A stretch of DNA of 34,082 nt from Candidatus Cloacimonadota bacterium. Lineage in GTDB: Bacteria; Cloacimonadota; Cloacimonadia; Cloacimonadales; TCS61. This document shows positions 29,401-33,917 of the stretch, piece by piece. The stretch covers positions 1 to 34,082 of the forward strand of contig JAIPGP010000037.1 in NCBI GenBank assembly GCA_021735645.1, given 5' to 3'. The translations under genes and the position numbers were made by a program. The notes under the pieces were generated by a model. That model worked only from the letters and a program-made list of their open reading frames with translations, was not told the origin of the DNA and did no database searches. Numbering within the stretch: the first letter of the stretch is position 1; the number at the start of each line of letters is the position of its first letter.

Positions 29401-29532
29401 ATTAACTGTTACGGTATTAAATATTACCATATTGTATTCGGTGCCGCTGATAGGTTCCCACTCTGGTACTTCACCAGATAACAAACCACTTAAAAAAAAT
29501 AATCCCAAAAATACTACTAGTATTCGCTTCAT
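11230..29532 (-). CDS. Giant secreted repeat protein: cadherin-like and PKD-like domains, GDEVGAF modules, C-terminal sorting domain
   Basis: This 6100-residue protein has a signal peptide (about 1-20, MKRILVVFLGLFFLSG) and a GAGGAGC ribosome binding site at 29537-29543. Residues 21-135 are a divergent module. The body holds about 37 cadherin-like domains of roughly 90 residues, each with an LPE..F.ED opening, a DxDGDxLTL calcium-type motif, a NWxG segment and a closing VNDAP linker. Five PKD-like domains occur, and 17 clear modules of about 112 residues carry RPW, TNSTVAYC, GDEVGAFV, ECRG, MNIQG and NPGGDIGYPP motifs. Module runs lie at about 410-520 (one), 1568-1902 (three), 2949-4300 (twelve) and 4765-4870 (one). 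The C-terminal 90 residues carry NYPNPFNP and end in SKALLLK, a type IX-like sorting domain. It is probably a surface adhesin or stalk-like protein. The ligand and the module's function are not recognised. There is no frameshift or stop throughout. Confidence 0.93.
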   Translation of the reverse strand: MKRILVVFLGLFFLSGLLSGEVPEWEPISGTEYNMVIFNTVTVNGENFTDEGSNMLAAFGPGGEDDCRALAGFVPGPNVWNMTAVSTVTAGEDLSFKVYLANSDIVIDCQESIPFVNNTTVGGVDDPFGLSAIYSFNHLPEIVLPEEFSGNEDQSILEDFSSYINDPDEEDDLILSCENSEHLTVEITGMLVSITPDANWNGTETLTFAVDDQVSGEAEADVEIVILPVNDAPEFNLPVGLSFNEDEGYELDITDMIWDVDGDDLNILATGDNICIDVLDGIATFSSTPDWSGIENVTFFADDGVYREMSMAVVEVVVTAVNDAPVIVGYLPETTEIEFVESGSVDFSIEGEDIDSEISYQWLVNEIETGTGMELYYEFTEVGSYTVEAVVSDEEFSISQLWTVEIMEDPGLYPRPWEVVNYTNSTVAYCEVTIDGAAAADDDEVGAFVGDECRGVGNIVVNNDITVSTMNIQGETLEMITFTVYDASADIVYVSDFTVLSNPGGDIGYPPDLLPVEILTNHPPMIELPQEISLQEDTAEVFDFSYYVSDPDEDELTLTCDHEGNLDVAVDGFNVTITPDANWFGDELVIFRVSDDSGRLIAEDSVNIVVFSVNDLPYLISPLTIQFNENSNYYFQVEAGDVESSEIGISVTGGNNFNINLMPAGVYSLTNMANWYGEDNLTVVLTDSDGGITEADISVTVLHVNHAPQGNHVLLNLNVNEYVSLDLDDYFTDPDGDELTYNITSQYEHLEVELSGSIIEIIPLEASSYHQCIILNIEDPGGLSLTKGIILSVREVNEPPTAFINTNNIVDVQEDTPEAIQLYAVDDYTSIADMEFEIVIQPQHGIFEFINNRRISYLIEENYEGTDNFAVVAIDEEGAVSDTVNCDIYIHSVNDAPEVEPVVNIWIDSDILEYDFSGNISDEETPTEDLVFYPVHTSGDDYVAVSGIPYTVSGTTITYIMPENRISDIILFRILDEENEASTPEVVWVYRAGNENTGLRFAPLAIDGEFNLNYGGSTDVDFSGIDITEPYEQLGIEITSDLQYGVLDDFAFLEYNEPLTTYLGSYTPTVNEDVTEIINFRVFGNDGEDFGTITINITAGDIAPEIEEISDFELLEDTSDSFIINYTNPDEAMNLDFWSISSLPDVNSMFSFGELTDTTLEVVVNPEADYFGTSFVELTCTDGNGLSDSQGFILTVINDNDAPEINLPDEFSLAEDSQLQESFLGYIIDIDPDSLSLSVSIAGHLSIEITQILVNITPDADWNGEEMVTFTVNDNQGRAIASDDVNIIVTPVNDDPQIDLPASITLMEDVPEVIDFTPYLTDIDGDVLEIIPFADPFIMISIEGYDVTLTPVANWSGITDLGFLVTDNMGGDSGFGATEVTVIEVNDAPVIELPDVIEIAEDSSEMIDFSAYVSDLESDNLTLSVTGNVEVQVDIDDLEVTFTPSENYYGTEMLTFSVDDNQGRLMASDTVTLDITAVNDAPVIESFEPSEQNISGELNDEITFNVTATDIDSELEYQWLIDDIDQNNPEDNLTMIFDEPGVFIVRVDVSDGDNSLFVVWQVTIASPENYNRPWVPVIYTNSTVAYCEVLIDGEAAAIDDEVGAFVNYECRGVGEVFFDGEYSYATMNIQGNAPEIVNFAIYDASADEVLVSEFTVMSNPGGDIGYPPDYLPVYIGEIPHVDYARPWVPVIYTNSTVAYCEVMINGAAAAVGDEVGAFVNLECRGVGEIFIEREGSFATMNIQGIAAELVNFAIYDASADEVLLSEFTVMSNPGGDIGYPPDYLPVYIGEVPPGDYARPWVPVIYTNSTVAYCEVMINGTAADDDDEVGAFVNYECRGVGDVFIDGEHSYATMNIQGNTPELINFAIYNASADEVLVSEFTAMSNPGGDIGYPPDLLVIEVINNHNPVIDLPAVIELDEDTELTVDFSEYITDVDEDEITLSTDYSGFLDISITGLSVIVTPQANWNGQASVTFTVSDNQDRAIAEDTVIFQVNPVNDLPFLVSPLAITFNEDQSSIFTITTGDVDNEQVSAELSVGDELNLTLLASNIYRLRSSSENWNGTTTLWVNLNDNAGGEVDVEVPVTVNPVNDAPTGEYTIDLETGINQAVTIDLNDYFNDSDGDVLSYSLENNYIYHMSYELSGSELTLTPAAGFTGRAIGRFRAADPAGLFTVSAVYMQVIPVNTPPVVINNSTAYTLMEDQAKSIELLVIDDNDTYADLTFEITNPAMHGSVTIEDEYLIYEPEVNYFGTDQVEIVVHDTDGGTSVPAVFNYMVSPVNDRPVSMNREFMITGNTLDYDLTEDIFDVETANELLTFDSIITGSGDELLSVFDVEYTLSDWNLHYEMPESRDVDFICYTLSDAQGYVSRVYNIRIYREGSEGIATRVEPMAINGNVWLDYDMNMEIDFNGLDLTEPMEQLSIEITTEPQYGVLSNFGFFEFNEPLTTYLGNYQPTVNEDITDEIGFRVWGDDGEAFGTISIHIAAVSIAPEIEMIADYETMEETSGSLTINYTNPDEDASLDLWSIVSIPDINEMLSFAEITDTTLELEVNPSLDYFGTSLVVITCTDGDGLTDSEGFYLTIINDNDAPEIDLPEMISFNEDEVYEAYFGIFVNDVDFDNLSLSSELAENIQIDIIDFIVTFTPNEDWFGSEVVTFTIDDNQGRAIASDDVIIQVLAVNDDPEINLPVVINMMEDIPETRDFSQYIYDADGDVVETIPFANNNIMIEVDGYLVTLTPLANWSGTTDIAFLADDNQGGQSAFGATQVIVAAVNDAPVMDLPASVLLDEDSSTSIDLSDYISDVEGDDLTLSVSGNVEIAVEIDELAVTFIPAENYNGSELMTFVVDDNQGRLITTDDMEVIVSPVNDEPVIIGYEPEDQDIVIDVETEISFSVSASDIDSDLEYQWFLNGIDQNNPSSELAINFSLAGIYSVSVEISDEEYTESVSWQVTYSLPEDYSRPWIPVIYTNSTVAYCEILIENEVAAEGDEVGAFVNFECRGVGEIFIDSDHSYATMNIQGNASELVNFAVYDASADEVLLSEFTAMSNPGGDIGYPPNYLPVHIGGGVQGDYARPWVPVIYTNSTVAYCQVMIDGENAASGDEVGAFVNYECRGVGEVFMEREASYATMNIQGEMPELVNFAVYDASADEVLLSEFTAMSNPGGDIGYPPNYLPVYIGGGVQGDYARPWVPVIYTNSTVAYCQVMIDGENAASGDEVGAFVNYECRGVGEVFMEREASYATMNIQGEMPELVNYAVYDASADEVLLSEFTAMSNPGGDIGYPPNYLPVYIGGGVQGDYARPWVPVIYTNSTVAYCQVMIDGENAVAGDEVGAFVNYECRGVGEVFMEREASYATMNIQGEMPELVNFAVYDVSADEVLISEFTAMSNPGYDIGYPPAYLPVYVGGVVQGDYARPWVPVIYTNSTVAYCQVMIDGENAASGDEVGAFVNYECRGVGEVFIEREASYATMNIQGELPELVNFAVYDASADEVLISEFTAMSNPGYDIGYPPAYLPVYVGGVQGDYARPWVPVIYTNSTVAYCQVMIDGENAASGDEVGAFVNYECRGVGEVFMEREASYATMNIQGEMPELVNFAVYDASADEVLISEFTAMSNPGYDIGYPPAYLPVYVGGVQGDYARPWVPVIYTNSTVAYCQVMIDGENAVSGDEVGAFVNYECRGVGEVFMEREASYATMNIQGEMPELVNFAVYDVSADEVLISEFTAMSNPGYDIGYPPAYLPVYVGGGVQGDYARPWVPVIYTNSTVAYCQVMIDGENAVSGDEVGAFVNYECRGVGEVFMEREASYATMNIQGEMPELVNFAVYDASADEVLISEFTAMSNPGYDIGYPPAYLPVYVGGVQGDYARPWVPVIYTNSTVAYCQVMIDGENAASGDEVGAFVNYECRGVGEVFMEREASYATMNIQGEMPELVNFAVYDASADEVLISEFTAMSNPGYDIGYPPAYLPVYVGSGLQSDFPRPWNLVIYPNSTVAYCQVIMNGIPASTSDEVGVFVLSECRGLGNIVLDEGMSYSTINVQGVEVELLQFAVWDASSDQVYVSDYTTFSNPGGDIGYPPDLLPIYVGQEMPTDFPRPWNVIIYTNSTVAYCEVTVFGNRAALDDEVAAFVGYECRGIGEINYSDDMSVSTISIQGEIPEPVQFAVWDASLDVVLVAEYNTTTIPGGDLGYPPDLLPISVGEELPNEFPRPWQVVIYPNSTVAYCEVTINDGIASQGDEIAAFAGTECRGTGEIIFLDGSSYSTLNIQGEVSEIIQFALWDSDLDDVYVSDYLVMSNPGHDLGYPPDFLPLDFSTNNTIVHPPVIDLPETITLIEDGSRIINLAQYVSGSTSYTLNLEAAPELGATISGRTLIINPIDNWNGVEPITVYAVSGGAVSFDIMNVSVTPVNDAPLLTVPFETLILEEDFAQFEIDLNVHFADVENDPLTFAVDFDDNEIQTSLAEGIMTISSLANWHGSTTISVNVNDNVNRAVTSASFLVQVLAVNDLPVINLPESFNFNEDSSITVNFAPYVSDIDGDLLTLVLEDNDYINAQITGKIVTLSAIADWYGTETVTFSVSDNQARAIVSDQTEIIVTNINDSPFLITPLADIVVMEDYIPTMINLGDYFIDVDSDTLQYSYTNNQPQLTVILENGIMTISSAENWSGQGTITVTAGDGEFQVSDSFVYTVTPSNDGPVINDYTPANANLSVYREETVDFSVDAYDPDSQITYNWYSNGEMLSEMSSSLSYTFNEVWPTQISVTVSDQEFELTQSWNVEVYLNEDWLPVVYTNSTVAYGSVMINGQQANMEDVVGAFVDNECRGAANIFMSDDLAYVSMNIQGEIIEEVEFRVWDAGNNRIYDGVYTTLTNPGGDIGTPEDPLPIHVMANQYPEIDLPDGGFIFNEDTELTINFEQYVSDPDGDSLFITYSGNDEINIQVENGLLVTLSANANWNGIENIEFIVNDGFDGMDSEIVPVNVVAVNDNPLLILPFADLEMLEDAEPLEINLALHFSDIDTDSLTYTASYANTHVNLAILNGVMTLAPKPNWNGVTQISVTANDGIMNISDTFTLTVIAVNDLPEMVLPFNDITKMEDFTTFSLNLSSHFNDIDNNELIYQINYQVEEIGAVLVGEVVYISSVANWNGTAVLNISAYDDPGNTPATAAVNIIVLPENDVPQINLPDEFSFAEETELIEDFEQYIFDVDMDDLTLTASETMNINVQIAGLTVTLSAPENYNGSEFVTFTVNDQEGRLIASDQTMLTVTGLNDPPYIVDDPITTIEFDEDSGYQFNLGSVFADPDLPYGDQLTYQVSGNMDVIVEFSGSVVNLSATENWAGTEVLQFTAIDFDLASVSHNISVMVVPVNDVPYIAVSLPVYDLEEDFEGFSLNMNNFFADYDNDVLEYSIEYNEEEVTVQITDSILEINSISNWYGTTAITVVAEDGITRASVSGDIILNVVTINDPPEINLPETLTFQEDGSSYLNLQQYVFDIDQDVLTFEVAGNVNINITITAMIAEISAAPDWNGQELVTFFVNDGHDRVIVSDDILISVTAVNDAPVLNLPATLSFDEDTSAALDLSLYASDVDGDDLTAVLLNSNNVDVEFDGLTATFSALENWFGNENVTLGITDGVAFPPTSDMIIVTVNPINDPPQLELPAELSFAEDGSLIIDFALYLTDIDSDDFLMTIEPTDGLIVSITGLNAVVTAEPDWNGTGSLTVNISDLDGGYANDDMNIIVTPVNDPPYIEVQIPDPYTVEEDFDPVVLDLNDYYNDVDGDILSYEVDYNETDIQIDLTGSIATISPVANWFGETTITLTVSDNQGRAQIVDSFMLIVTSVNDLPELNLPAEVSFNEDGSLAFDVSEYAFDVEGDELICTITGNTEINAQIFGMTILFSATENWNGSEIVSIFVDDAIAREIYRQDMIVTVNPVNDPPEIVSFEPAETELEILQHSSIDFHLEVTDIDSDPVFAWTVNSQTAGDDLPDLSYSFEQHGTFTVRCHLTDGSYSYNVVWTVYVEESENDGTEILPAVTEIIGNYPNPFNPVTTLEFAVRADQQIRIDVYNSRGQFIRNLVNAEFQKGIHKVIWDGRDEKNNYQPSGIYYFRMISAEGRDISKALLLK
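14926..15240 (-). repeat. Isolated C-terminal GDEVGAF module lacking one cysteine
   Basis: One module near residues 4765-4870 has VYTNSTVAYGSV, with glycine where the other copies have cysteine. It also has DVVGAFVDNECRG, MNIQGE and NPGGDIGTPEDPLP. It follows a PKD-like domain, as every other module run does. Sequence is clearly diverged from the tandem copies. Confidence 0.85.
16631..20690 (-). repeat. Tandem array of twelve GDEVGAF/ECRG modules
   Basis: Residues about 2949-4300 hold twelve consecutive modules of 111-114 residues. The first (SRPWIPV, ENEVAAEGDEVGAF) and the last three (FPRPW start; NGIPASTSDEVG, FGNRAALDDEVA and NDGIASQGDEIA variants) are diverged. The eight between are almost identical. 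Each has one cysteine in VAYC and one in ECRG about 25 residues later, a possible disulfide pair. The cadherin-like domains around them are nearly free of cysteine. Confidence 0.93.
17640..20335 (-). repeat. Eight nearly identical 336/339-bp direct DNA repeats
   Basis: A marker phrase (CAGATAAGCT or CAGATAGTTA on the plus strand) recurs at 17665, 18001, 18340, 18676, 19012, 19351, 19690, 20029 and, in the more diverged first module, 20368. Spacings are exactly 336 or 339 bases. The three-base difference is one extra Gly or Val codon in the GGVQGD linker. Copies agree at most synonymous sites. Copies ending at 17665-19351 share NPGYDIGYPPAYLPVYVG, whereas those at 19690-20368 share NPGGDIGYPPNYLPV. 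Confidence 0.95.
20690..23827 (-). repeat. Superblock B: second copy of a duplicated run of about 1045 residues
   Basis: Residues about 1903-2948 comprise ten cadherin-like or related domains and one PKD-like domain, in the same order as superblock A at 24833-27973 and nearly the same length (3138 versus 3141 bases). Matching landmarks include an unusual domain with FNEPLTTYLG then PTVNEDITDEIGFRV, a following TINYTNPDED domain with CTDGDGLTDSEGF, and the PKD-like segment with EYQWFLNGIDQNNP. Confidence 0.9.
23828..24832 (-). repeat. Three tandem GDEVGAF/ECRG modules
   Basis: Residues about 1568-1902 contain three modules in series, each starting with NRPW or ARPW followed by VPVIYTNSTVAYCEV. 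They carry AAIDDEVGAF, AAVGDEVGAF and ADDDDEVGAF variants and end in NPGGDIGYPPD. They link superblocks A and B and are more diverged from each other than the eight central copies. Confidence 0.92.
24833..27973 (-). repeat. Superblock A: first copy of a duplicated run of about 1045 residues
   Basis: Residues about 521-1567 contain ten cadherin-like or related domains ending in a PKD-like domain, collinear with superblock B. Landmarks are YNEPLTTYLGSYTPTVNEDV, INYTNPDEAMNLDFWSI, CTDGNGLSDSQGF and LEYQWLIDDIDQNNP. The four or five middle domains depart from the standard cadherin-like pattern, and the departures are shared by both copies. Confidence 0.9.
27974..28305 (-). repeat. Single GDEVGAF/ECRG module before superblock A
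   Basis: Residues about 410-520 contain PRPWEVVNYTNSTVAYCEV, AADDDEVGAFVGDECRG and NPGGDIGYPPDLLPV. It follows the first PKD-like domain (EISYQWLVNE) and precedes superblock A, so module plus superblock forms the repeated super-unit. Confidence 0.9.
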
Positions 29533-29594
29533 AATAGCTCCTCTATCATTTTATTTATTTCGATTTTTCTCCCAAAAAATACTCTATTAATGAA

Positions 29595-29622
29595 ATTACA
29601 GTAATTTGCCCAAATCTGTCAA
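29595..29622 (-). promoter_or_regulatory. Candidate sigma-70 promoter for the giant gene
   Basis: Read on the minus strand, a perfect TTGACA (29617-29622) is followed after 16 bases by TGTAAT (29595-29600, five of six consensus bases). Transcription would start near 29588, giving a leader of about 56 bases before the start codon at 29532. Inferred from consensus only. Confidence 0.6.
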
Positions 29623-29750
29623 TATATTTTACTCTTTCTCTACATTATTTAGGCAATTAATATTTAATGTGTTTTGTATCCTTTTGTCTGATTGTCGCTT
29701 CTCCAATTCTTTATCTGCTGAAATAGCTGCTCAAAGAATTTTTCTCCTGT

Positions 29751-29790
29751 ATATAAAAACGGGCAGAATTGACTCCTGCCCGTTTATATC
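29751..29790 (-). terminator. Terminator of the second secreted-protein gene
   Basis: On the minus strand ATATAAACGGGCAG pairs with CTGCCCGTTTTTATAT across a nine-base loop, ending in a T-rich arm. It lies about 30 bases past the stop at 29820 and separates this gene from the promoter of the giant gene, so the two secreted proteins are probably transcribed independently. Confidence 0.85.
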
Positions 29791-29819
29791 ACTTGCTTTT
29801 TAAAGCAATGTCATTAATA

Positions 29820-32800
29820 CTATTTGATCATTAAAACCTTCTGCTGCTCACTCTTGCCGTTTACATTCAGACGTATAAAGTATATACCACTTGCTTTTCC
29901 TGCTGCTGACCATACAACTGCCTGATCTCCAGCACTCTGTCTTGCATTCAGCAGCGTCTCAACTTTCTGCCCTTTGCAGTTATATACATCAATTGTCACC
30001 TGACTGTCTGTCCCCAGTGTATAGCTTACTGTAGTTTCGGGATTAAAGGGATTAGGATAGATTGATCTGATTCCACTCACAGCTTCCGGTGCACCCGTCA
30101 TCAATTCACCCTTGACGCTGTTAGCTGTTGTGTAAATAAGCAGATTCTCTTCACGCTTCTCTCCCACATAAATTCGCAGGATATCTCCAGTCACTGGTAT
30201 TGCTGAAGCTATAGCAACTTTATCTTTCCACACTGCTGTCAGGAATTCATTACTGATCTCCAGTTTCTCTGTCTCCAGCTTAAAAGGGAATTCAAAACTG
30301 GCTGAATATAATTCGCCAATCGCTGTGATCACTAAATCGTTTCCAGCAAAATAATATCCCAGTTCGGCAAATGGAATATCACTAATCCTGTTCTCTACCG
30401 GGAATTCATTGATTATTCCCACTACATATTGCAGGATCAAAGCAGCATCATAAGCTTCCACGTAACCATTTCCATCTACATCACCCAGATCTTCCGGGAA
30501 TGGATCCACTGGTGTAGGCATACTTACAGCGAACATCAATACCAGTGAAGCATCATAGGCATCTATCACCCCATTGCTGTCCACATCTCCATAAGTTCCT
30601 AATCCTGCCGGATAATACAAATAAGACCGTATCATCAGATTACCATCTGTCACTGCCTGCCAGTTGCCATTCGCTGTCATGTAACTATTACCTTCTACAC
30701 TGTCTGTATCTTTTCCTAAGGCGCTGCTGTTTGCCATCTCAAATATCGATACATAATAAGCTCCGCTCTCAAAGGTTACATCTTCCAGATTCGCTGCCGG
30801 TATTGCTACCGTATTCCAGCCTGCTGTCAGATCTCCACCTGTTACCACAAATTGAACAAGATATGCTGCTCCCGGCATTCCACCTGCCCCACTATCATCA
30901 AATACACGTATCACATACTGACCGGTATTTAAACTCTCAATAAAAAATCGCACATGTGTAAGCACACAACTGCCATGAGTATAGCTGGGTTCAAACTTTA
31001 CTGCCATATTCTGGGCAATACCCACATTCAGGCCAGCTTCCGCACTTCCATCATCATAACCCAGTTCCAGCATATCATTATTCATTACAAATACTGATGC
31101 CTCATTACTGAATTCTCCATCTACTCCATCATATATTGCTGTCACTACATAATAATTCCACTCACCGGCAATTGCTTCATCATCTACATAGGTCGGATTA
31201 TCATCCTGTGGAACATTGCCAACCAATTCGTAAGCTTCTCCACTTACATCCGAACGCCAGATATTATAACCATTCACTTCCCGCTCTTCTCTGCTGCCGG
31301 CAAATAAGGGCAGATTCCTGCCTTCTGCTTCTACATAAGCATGAATATTCCAGTTATAATCCAGGTCATAGACATATAATTCGTTCCAGGCTCCCGGGTC
31401 TGTAGCTATAAAATCACCCTTGCCCTGCACAGCAGGTCCTATATCTGTTCCTGCACTGTGAGCTGTATCATCATTTGTTACCTCATAACCGATCCAGTAC
31501 TCTGTCATGCTTTCTATCAATACTGGTGTTGCCAGGTCTATTGTATTCCAGGCATCTGCCTGCGGTACATAAGTCTGGCTCATTAGTTCTGTATCTCCCA
31601 GATTACCACTCCACACATGCAATATCATCTCATCCGGCATCTCTGCTATATACACTTCCATCTGCGTGATCTCACCACCCACATATGGCATCATGTCCAG
31701 CTCATCAAAACGCGCCGCTGCCCATAATGTGCCACCATCAGTTAAACCTATACTGTTATCATTCAATCCATCATCCCAGTTTATCCAGCCCTCGCTGCCA
31801 CCTTCTATGATCGGATCCCAGCTCAGATTCACCTCTCCTCCAGCAGCTTCTGCTACCAGATTCTGCGGTCCTGGTCCCTGAAAAAATTCCTGCTGAATAT
31901 AAAAATCGTCTAACCGAAATCCACCTGGAACTACTTCATCGGTTACATTCGTATGAAGACCAAACCTGAATTGAACCATTCTGCCTGCCAGCATTGAAAT
32001 ATCTCCATATTGTATGCCCCAGCCATTCACAAAAGTATCCCATTCCGTGATTGAACCTGTAAATACATAGTTGTTACCAGCAGGATCGTAGAGCGGATTA
32101 GATATTGAAGTCCAGGCTAACCAGGGCTCACCTGGTATCTGAGAACGAACTTCCACATGAATATAATCGCAATCCGGGAAAGTTCCCTCATCAAGCATTG
32201 TTATACAACCAATGTCCCAGCTCAATTCTCCTTCTTCCGGTAACTGGATTTCAGGAGATATGATAAAATCACTCATACCTTGTACATAAGTATTTGTGCC
32301 ATCATCAAAACAACCCATACCATGTGTTGGACTCGGCGCAGCAGCATCTTCATATACGTGCCACAAATCACCAGCCGTCTCTCCACCATAGCCAGGCACC
32401 ATTAAAGCATCTCCCGCTGCTCCATCTCCATCACTCTCAAAAGTGCCGGTCGATGTATCTATCACTATATTATCTACTTTAAATCCAAACATTCCTGGAT
32501 CATCTGCTGTATCATACGCAGGATCACTGGCAAAGGCAAATCTTATCTTCACTTCCTGTCCAGCATAAGCCGCTAAATTAAAACTTGCCGCTGACCAGTT
32601 GTGAATCAATTCCGTGCCTCCCCAGCCGGGAATGCCTTCTCCTTCATTAAATTCATAACCAAAGGAATAAAAACCCGTTCCATTATATGCCGGTGAACCT
32701 GCTATCACTTCCCAGGTGATACCGCCATCTGTTGAGATCCGCACATTTGCACCATCCCAGGCATCATAAGGGGGAGTGCCTCCCACATCTTCACAATTCA

Positions 32801-33173
32801 AATTTAACATGAAATTCAGCTCTGGTGCTCCTGATAAGGTTAATACCGGAGTATCAAGCACCAGATAACGATGACTTGTATATCCTCCCAAATCCTCGTC
32901 ACCCATCCACCAGGAATTACCTGAATAAGCCCCAACATCACTTAAATGCCATGCTTCATTCCAGTCAGAAGGTGCAGTCTCATCATAATGCACCCAATCT
33001 GTTGCTCCATTCTCGAAATCCTCTTCATAAATTGTAGTAATCTCGCGACTACTACTGCGTTGATGGGTTAATGCCTGATCTGTGGTCGATTGCATCATAA
33101 TTTGATTGTCACCCCACAGAAAAATTGCTAATGTAAATAAAAGTGCTACAATAAAAATTACTCGTGTTTTCAT
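29820..33173 (-). CDS. Secreted multidomain protein with jelly-roll-like, FN3-like, dockerin-like and sorting domains
   Basis: The 1117-residue product begins with a signal peptide (about 1-21). Two jelly-roll or MAM-like domains follow (about 48-245 and 250-430), marked by IYEEDFENGATDW, DGGITWEVI, FGFKVDNIVID and FRLDDFYIQ, similar to those attached to immune-inhibitor-A-like peptidases. An FN3-like region starts near 435 (GPQNLVAEAAGGEVNLSW), with a domain inserted before its last strands (NGYNIWRSDVSGEAY). A beta domain spans about 700-850. Two dockerin-like calcium loops occur at about 862-881 (GDVDSNGVIDAYDASLVL) and 895-916 (GDVDGNGYVEAYDAALIL). The end carries YPNPFNPETTV and VLMIK, a type IX-like sorting domain. 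No HExxH peptidase motif is present, so no enzymatic role is claimed. An AAAGGGGG ribosome binding site at 33181-33188 supports the start. Confidence 0.88.
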   Translation of the reverse strand: MKTRVIFIVALLFTLAIFLWGDNQIMMQSTTDQALTHQRSSSREITTIYEEDFENGATDWVHYDETAPSDWNEAWHLSDVGAYSGNSWWMGDEDLGGYTSHRYLVLDTPVLTLSGAPELNFMLNLNCEDVGGTPPYDAWDGANVRISTDGGITWEVIAGSPAYNGTGFYSFGYEFNEGEGIPGWGGTELIHNWSAASFNLAAYAGQEVKIRFAFASDPAYDTADDPGMFGFKVDNIVIDTSTGTFESDGDGAAGDALMVPGYGGETAGDLWHVYEDAAAPSPTHGMGCFDDGTNTYVQGMSDFIISPEIQLPEEGELSWDIGCITMLDEGTFPDCDYIHVEVRSQIPGEPWLAWTSISNPLYDPAGNNYVFTGSITEWDTFVNGWGIQYGDISMLAGRMVQFRFGLHTNVTDEVVPGGFRLDDFYIQQEFFQGPGPQNLVAEAAGGEVNLSWDPIIEGGSEGWINWDDGLNDNSIGLTDGGTLWAAARFDELDMMPYVGGEITQMEVYIAEMPDEMILHVWSGNLGDTELMSQTYVPQADAWNTIDLATPVLIESMTEYWIGYEVTNDDTAHSAGTDIGPAVQGKGDFIATDPGAWNELYVYDLDYNWNIHAYVEAEGRNLPLFAGSREEREVNGYNIWRSDVSGEAYELVGNVPQDDNPTYVDDEAIAGEWNYYVVTAIYDGVDGEFSNEASVFVMNNDMLELGYDDGSAEAGLNVGIAQNMAVKFEPSYTHGSCVLTHVRFFIESLNTGQYVIRVFDDSGAGGMPGAAYLVQFVVTGGDLTAGWNTVAIPAANLEDVTFESGAYYVSIFEMANSSALGKDTDSVEGNSYMTANGNWQAVTDGNLMIRSYLYYPAGLGTYGDVDSNGVIDAYDASLVLMFAVSMPTPVDPFPEDLGDVDGNGYVEAYDAALILQYVVGIINEFPVENRISDIPFAELGYYFAGNDLVITAIGELYSASFEFPFKLETEKLEISNEFLTAVWKDKVAIASAIPVTGDILRIYVGEKREENLLIYTTANSVKGELMTGAPEAVSGIRSIYPNPFNPETTVSYTLGTDSQVTIDVYNCKGQKVETLLNARQSAGDQAVVWSAAGKASGIYFIRLNVNGKSEQQKVLMIK

Positions 33174-33562
33174 TCAAGTTCCCCCTTTATAATATACTCC
33201 CTATTAACTACTTATTCATACTTATAAAAGTTGACTTTCCCCATTTTTTCTGTCAAGAATTTTTATATCTTTTTTTGCATTTCCCCGGAATTAAAACAAT
33301 TTCTGTAGCTAAGTCATACGTGCACCGCTGGGTATTTCCAAGTGGGGCGCAGATGACGACCATTTTCAGCAGATTCCAGCATGATGTATTTCTCAGGTTG
33401 AAATTTTGAATAGATTAGTTGATTGGTCGTAGTTCTCGCCCTTCGAAGATCACGCCGTAGCCTTGTGCAGCGTAAGCGAAGGATGAACTTTCGGAGTACC
33501 GCCAGCGGTGCAAGTCCTACTTAACTGGTCAATTATCATTAAAATTCCTGCTATGAAAACAA
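33174..33562. other. Gene-free region upstream of the second secreted-protein gene
   Basis: The part next to the gene holds its ribosome binding site. On the minus strand a TTGACA (33251-33256) lies inside a TTGAC/GTCAA inverted repeat (33231-33256), but no good -10 box sits at normal spacing. Bases about 33300-33530 are richer in G and C than their surroundings and contain no convincing coding region or recognisable RNA. They look like an intergenic repeat or remnant of unknown kind. Confidence 0.45.
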
Positions 33563-33663
33563 AAAAAACAGGGGATGCCAGTTTTCATATCTTTTTTGAC
33601 ATTCTCCTGAAATTGATTTCATTGTAGCTCACTTAAAGCTGCAGGAGACCATTCTAAATTAAC

Positions 33664-33690
33664 CCCCAAATTATTTGGGGTCGTTATAAT
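33664..33690 (+). repeat. Short palindrome followed by TTATAAT
   Basis: CCCCAAAT and ATTTGGGG (33664-33680) form an eight-base palindrome around one T. TTATAAT follows at 33684-33690 and ATGGG a little later. The order resembles the hairpin unit at 34042-34082, so both may belong to one small repeat family, or TATAAT may be a -10 box. Confidence 0.35.
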
Positions 33691-33917
33691 GTGCGAAAGA
33701 TGGGCAATCACTTCAGTGACTTCTATATAAGTTAGAGTTATTTACAAATGAAAACATTCTGGTAATCATATTTATCCGAAGTGGCTGAAGCCACTGCACC
33801 AGATTCTATTTCGCTATCTACCAGCTTGAAAGCTAGTATCAATGAGAGTAGGTAATTAGCTTTCATAAACACACCCAAAAATTTATATATTAGAGAGATA
33901 CTTATATCAGCATTCTT

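Noticed and set aside
29820-33173. Secreted M6-type metallopeptidase
   Set aside because: The jelly-roll-like domains resemble those linked to such peptidases, but no HExxH zinc motif occurs anywhere in the 1117 residues.
33465-33530. GGTGCAAGTCCTAC-like sequence resembling part of group II intron domain I or a tRNA T-loop
   Set aside because: No acceptor stem or anticodon arm could be folded, and no other intron landmarks (5' GTGCG end, domain V) are nearby.
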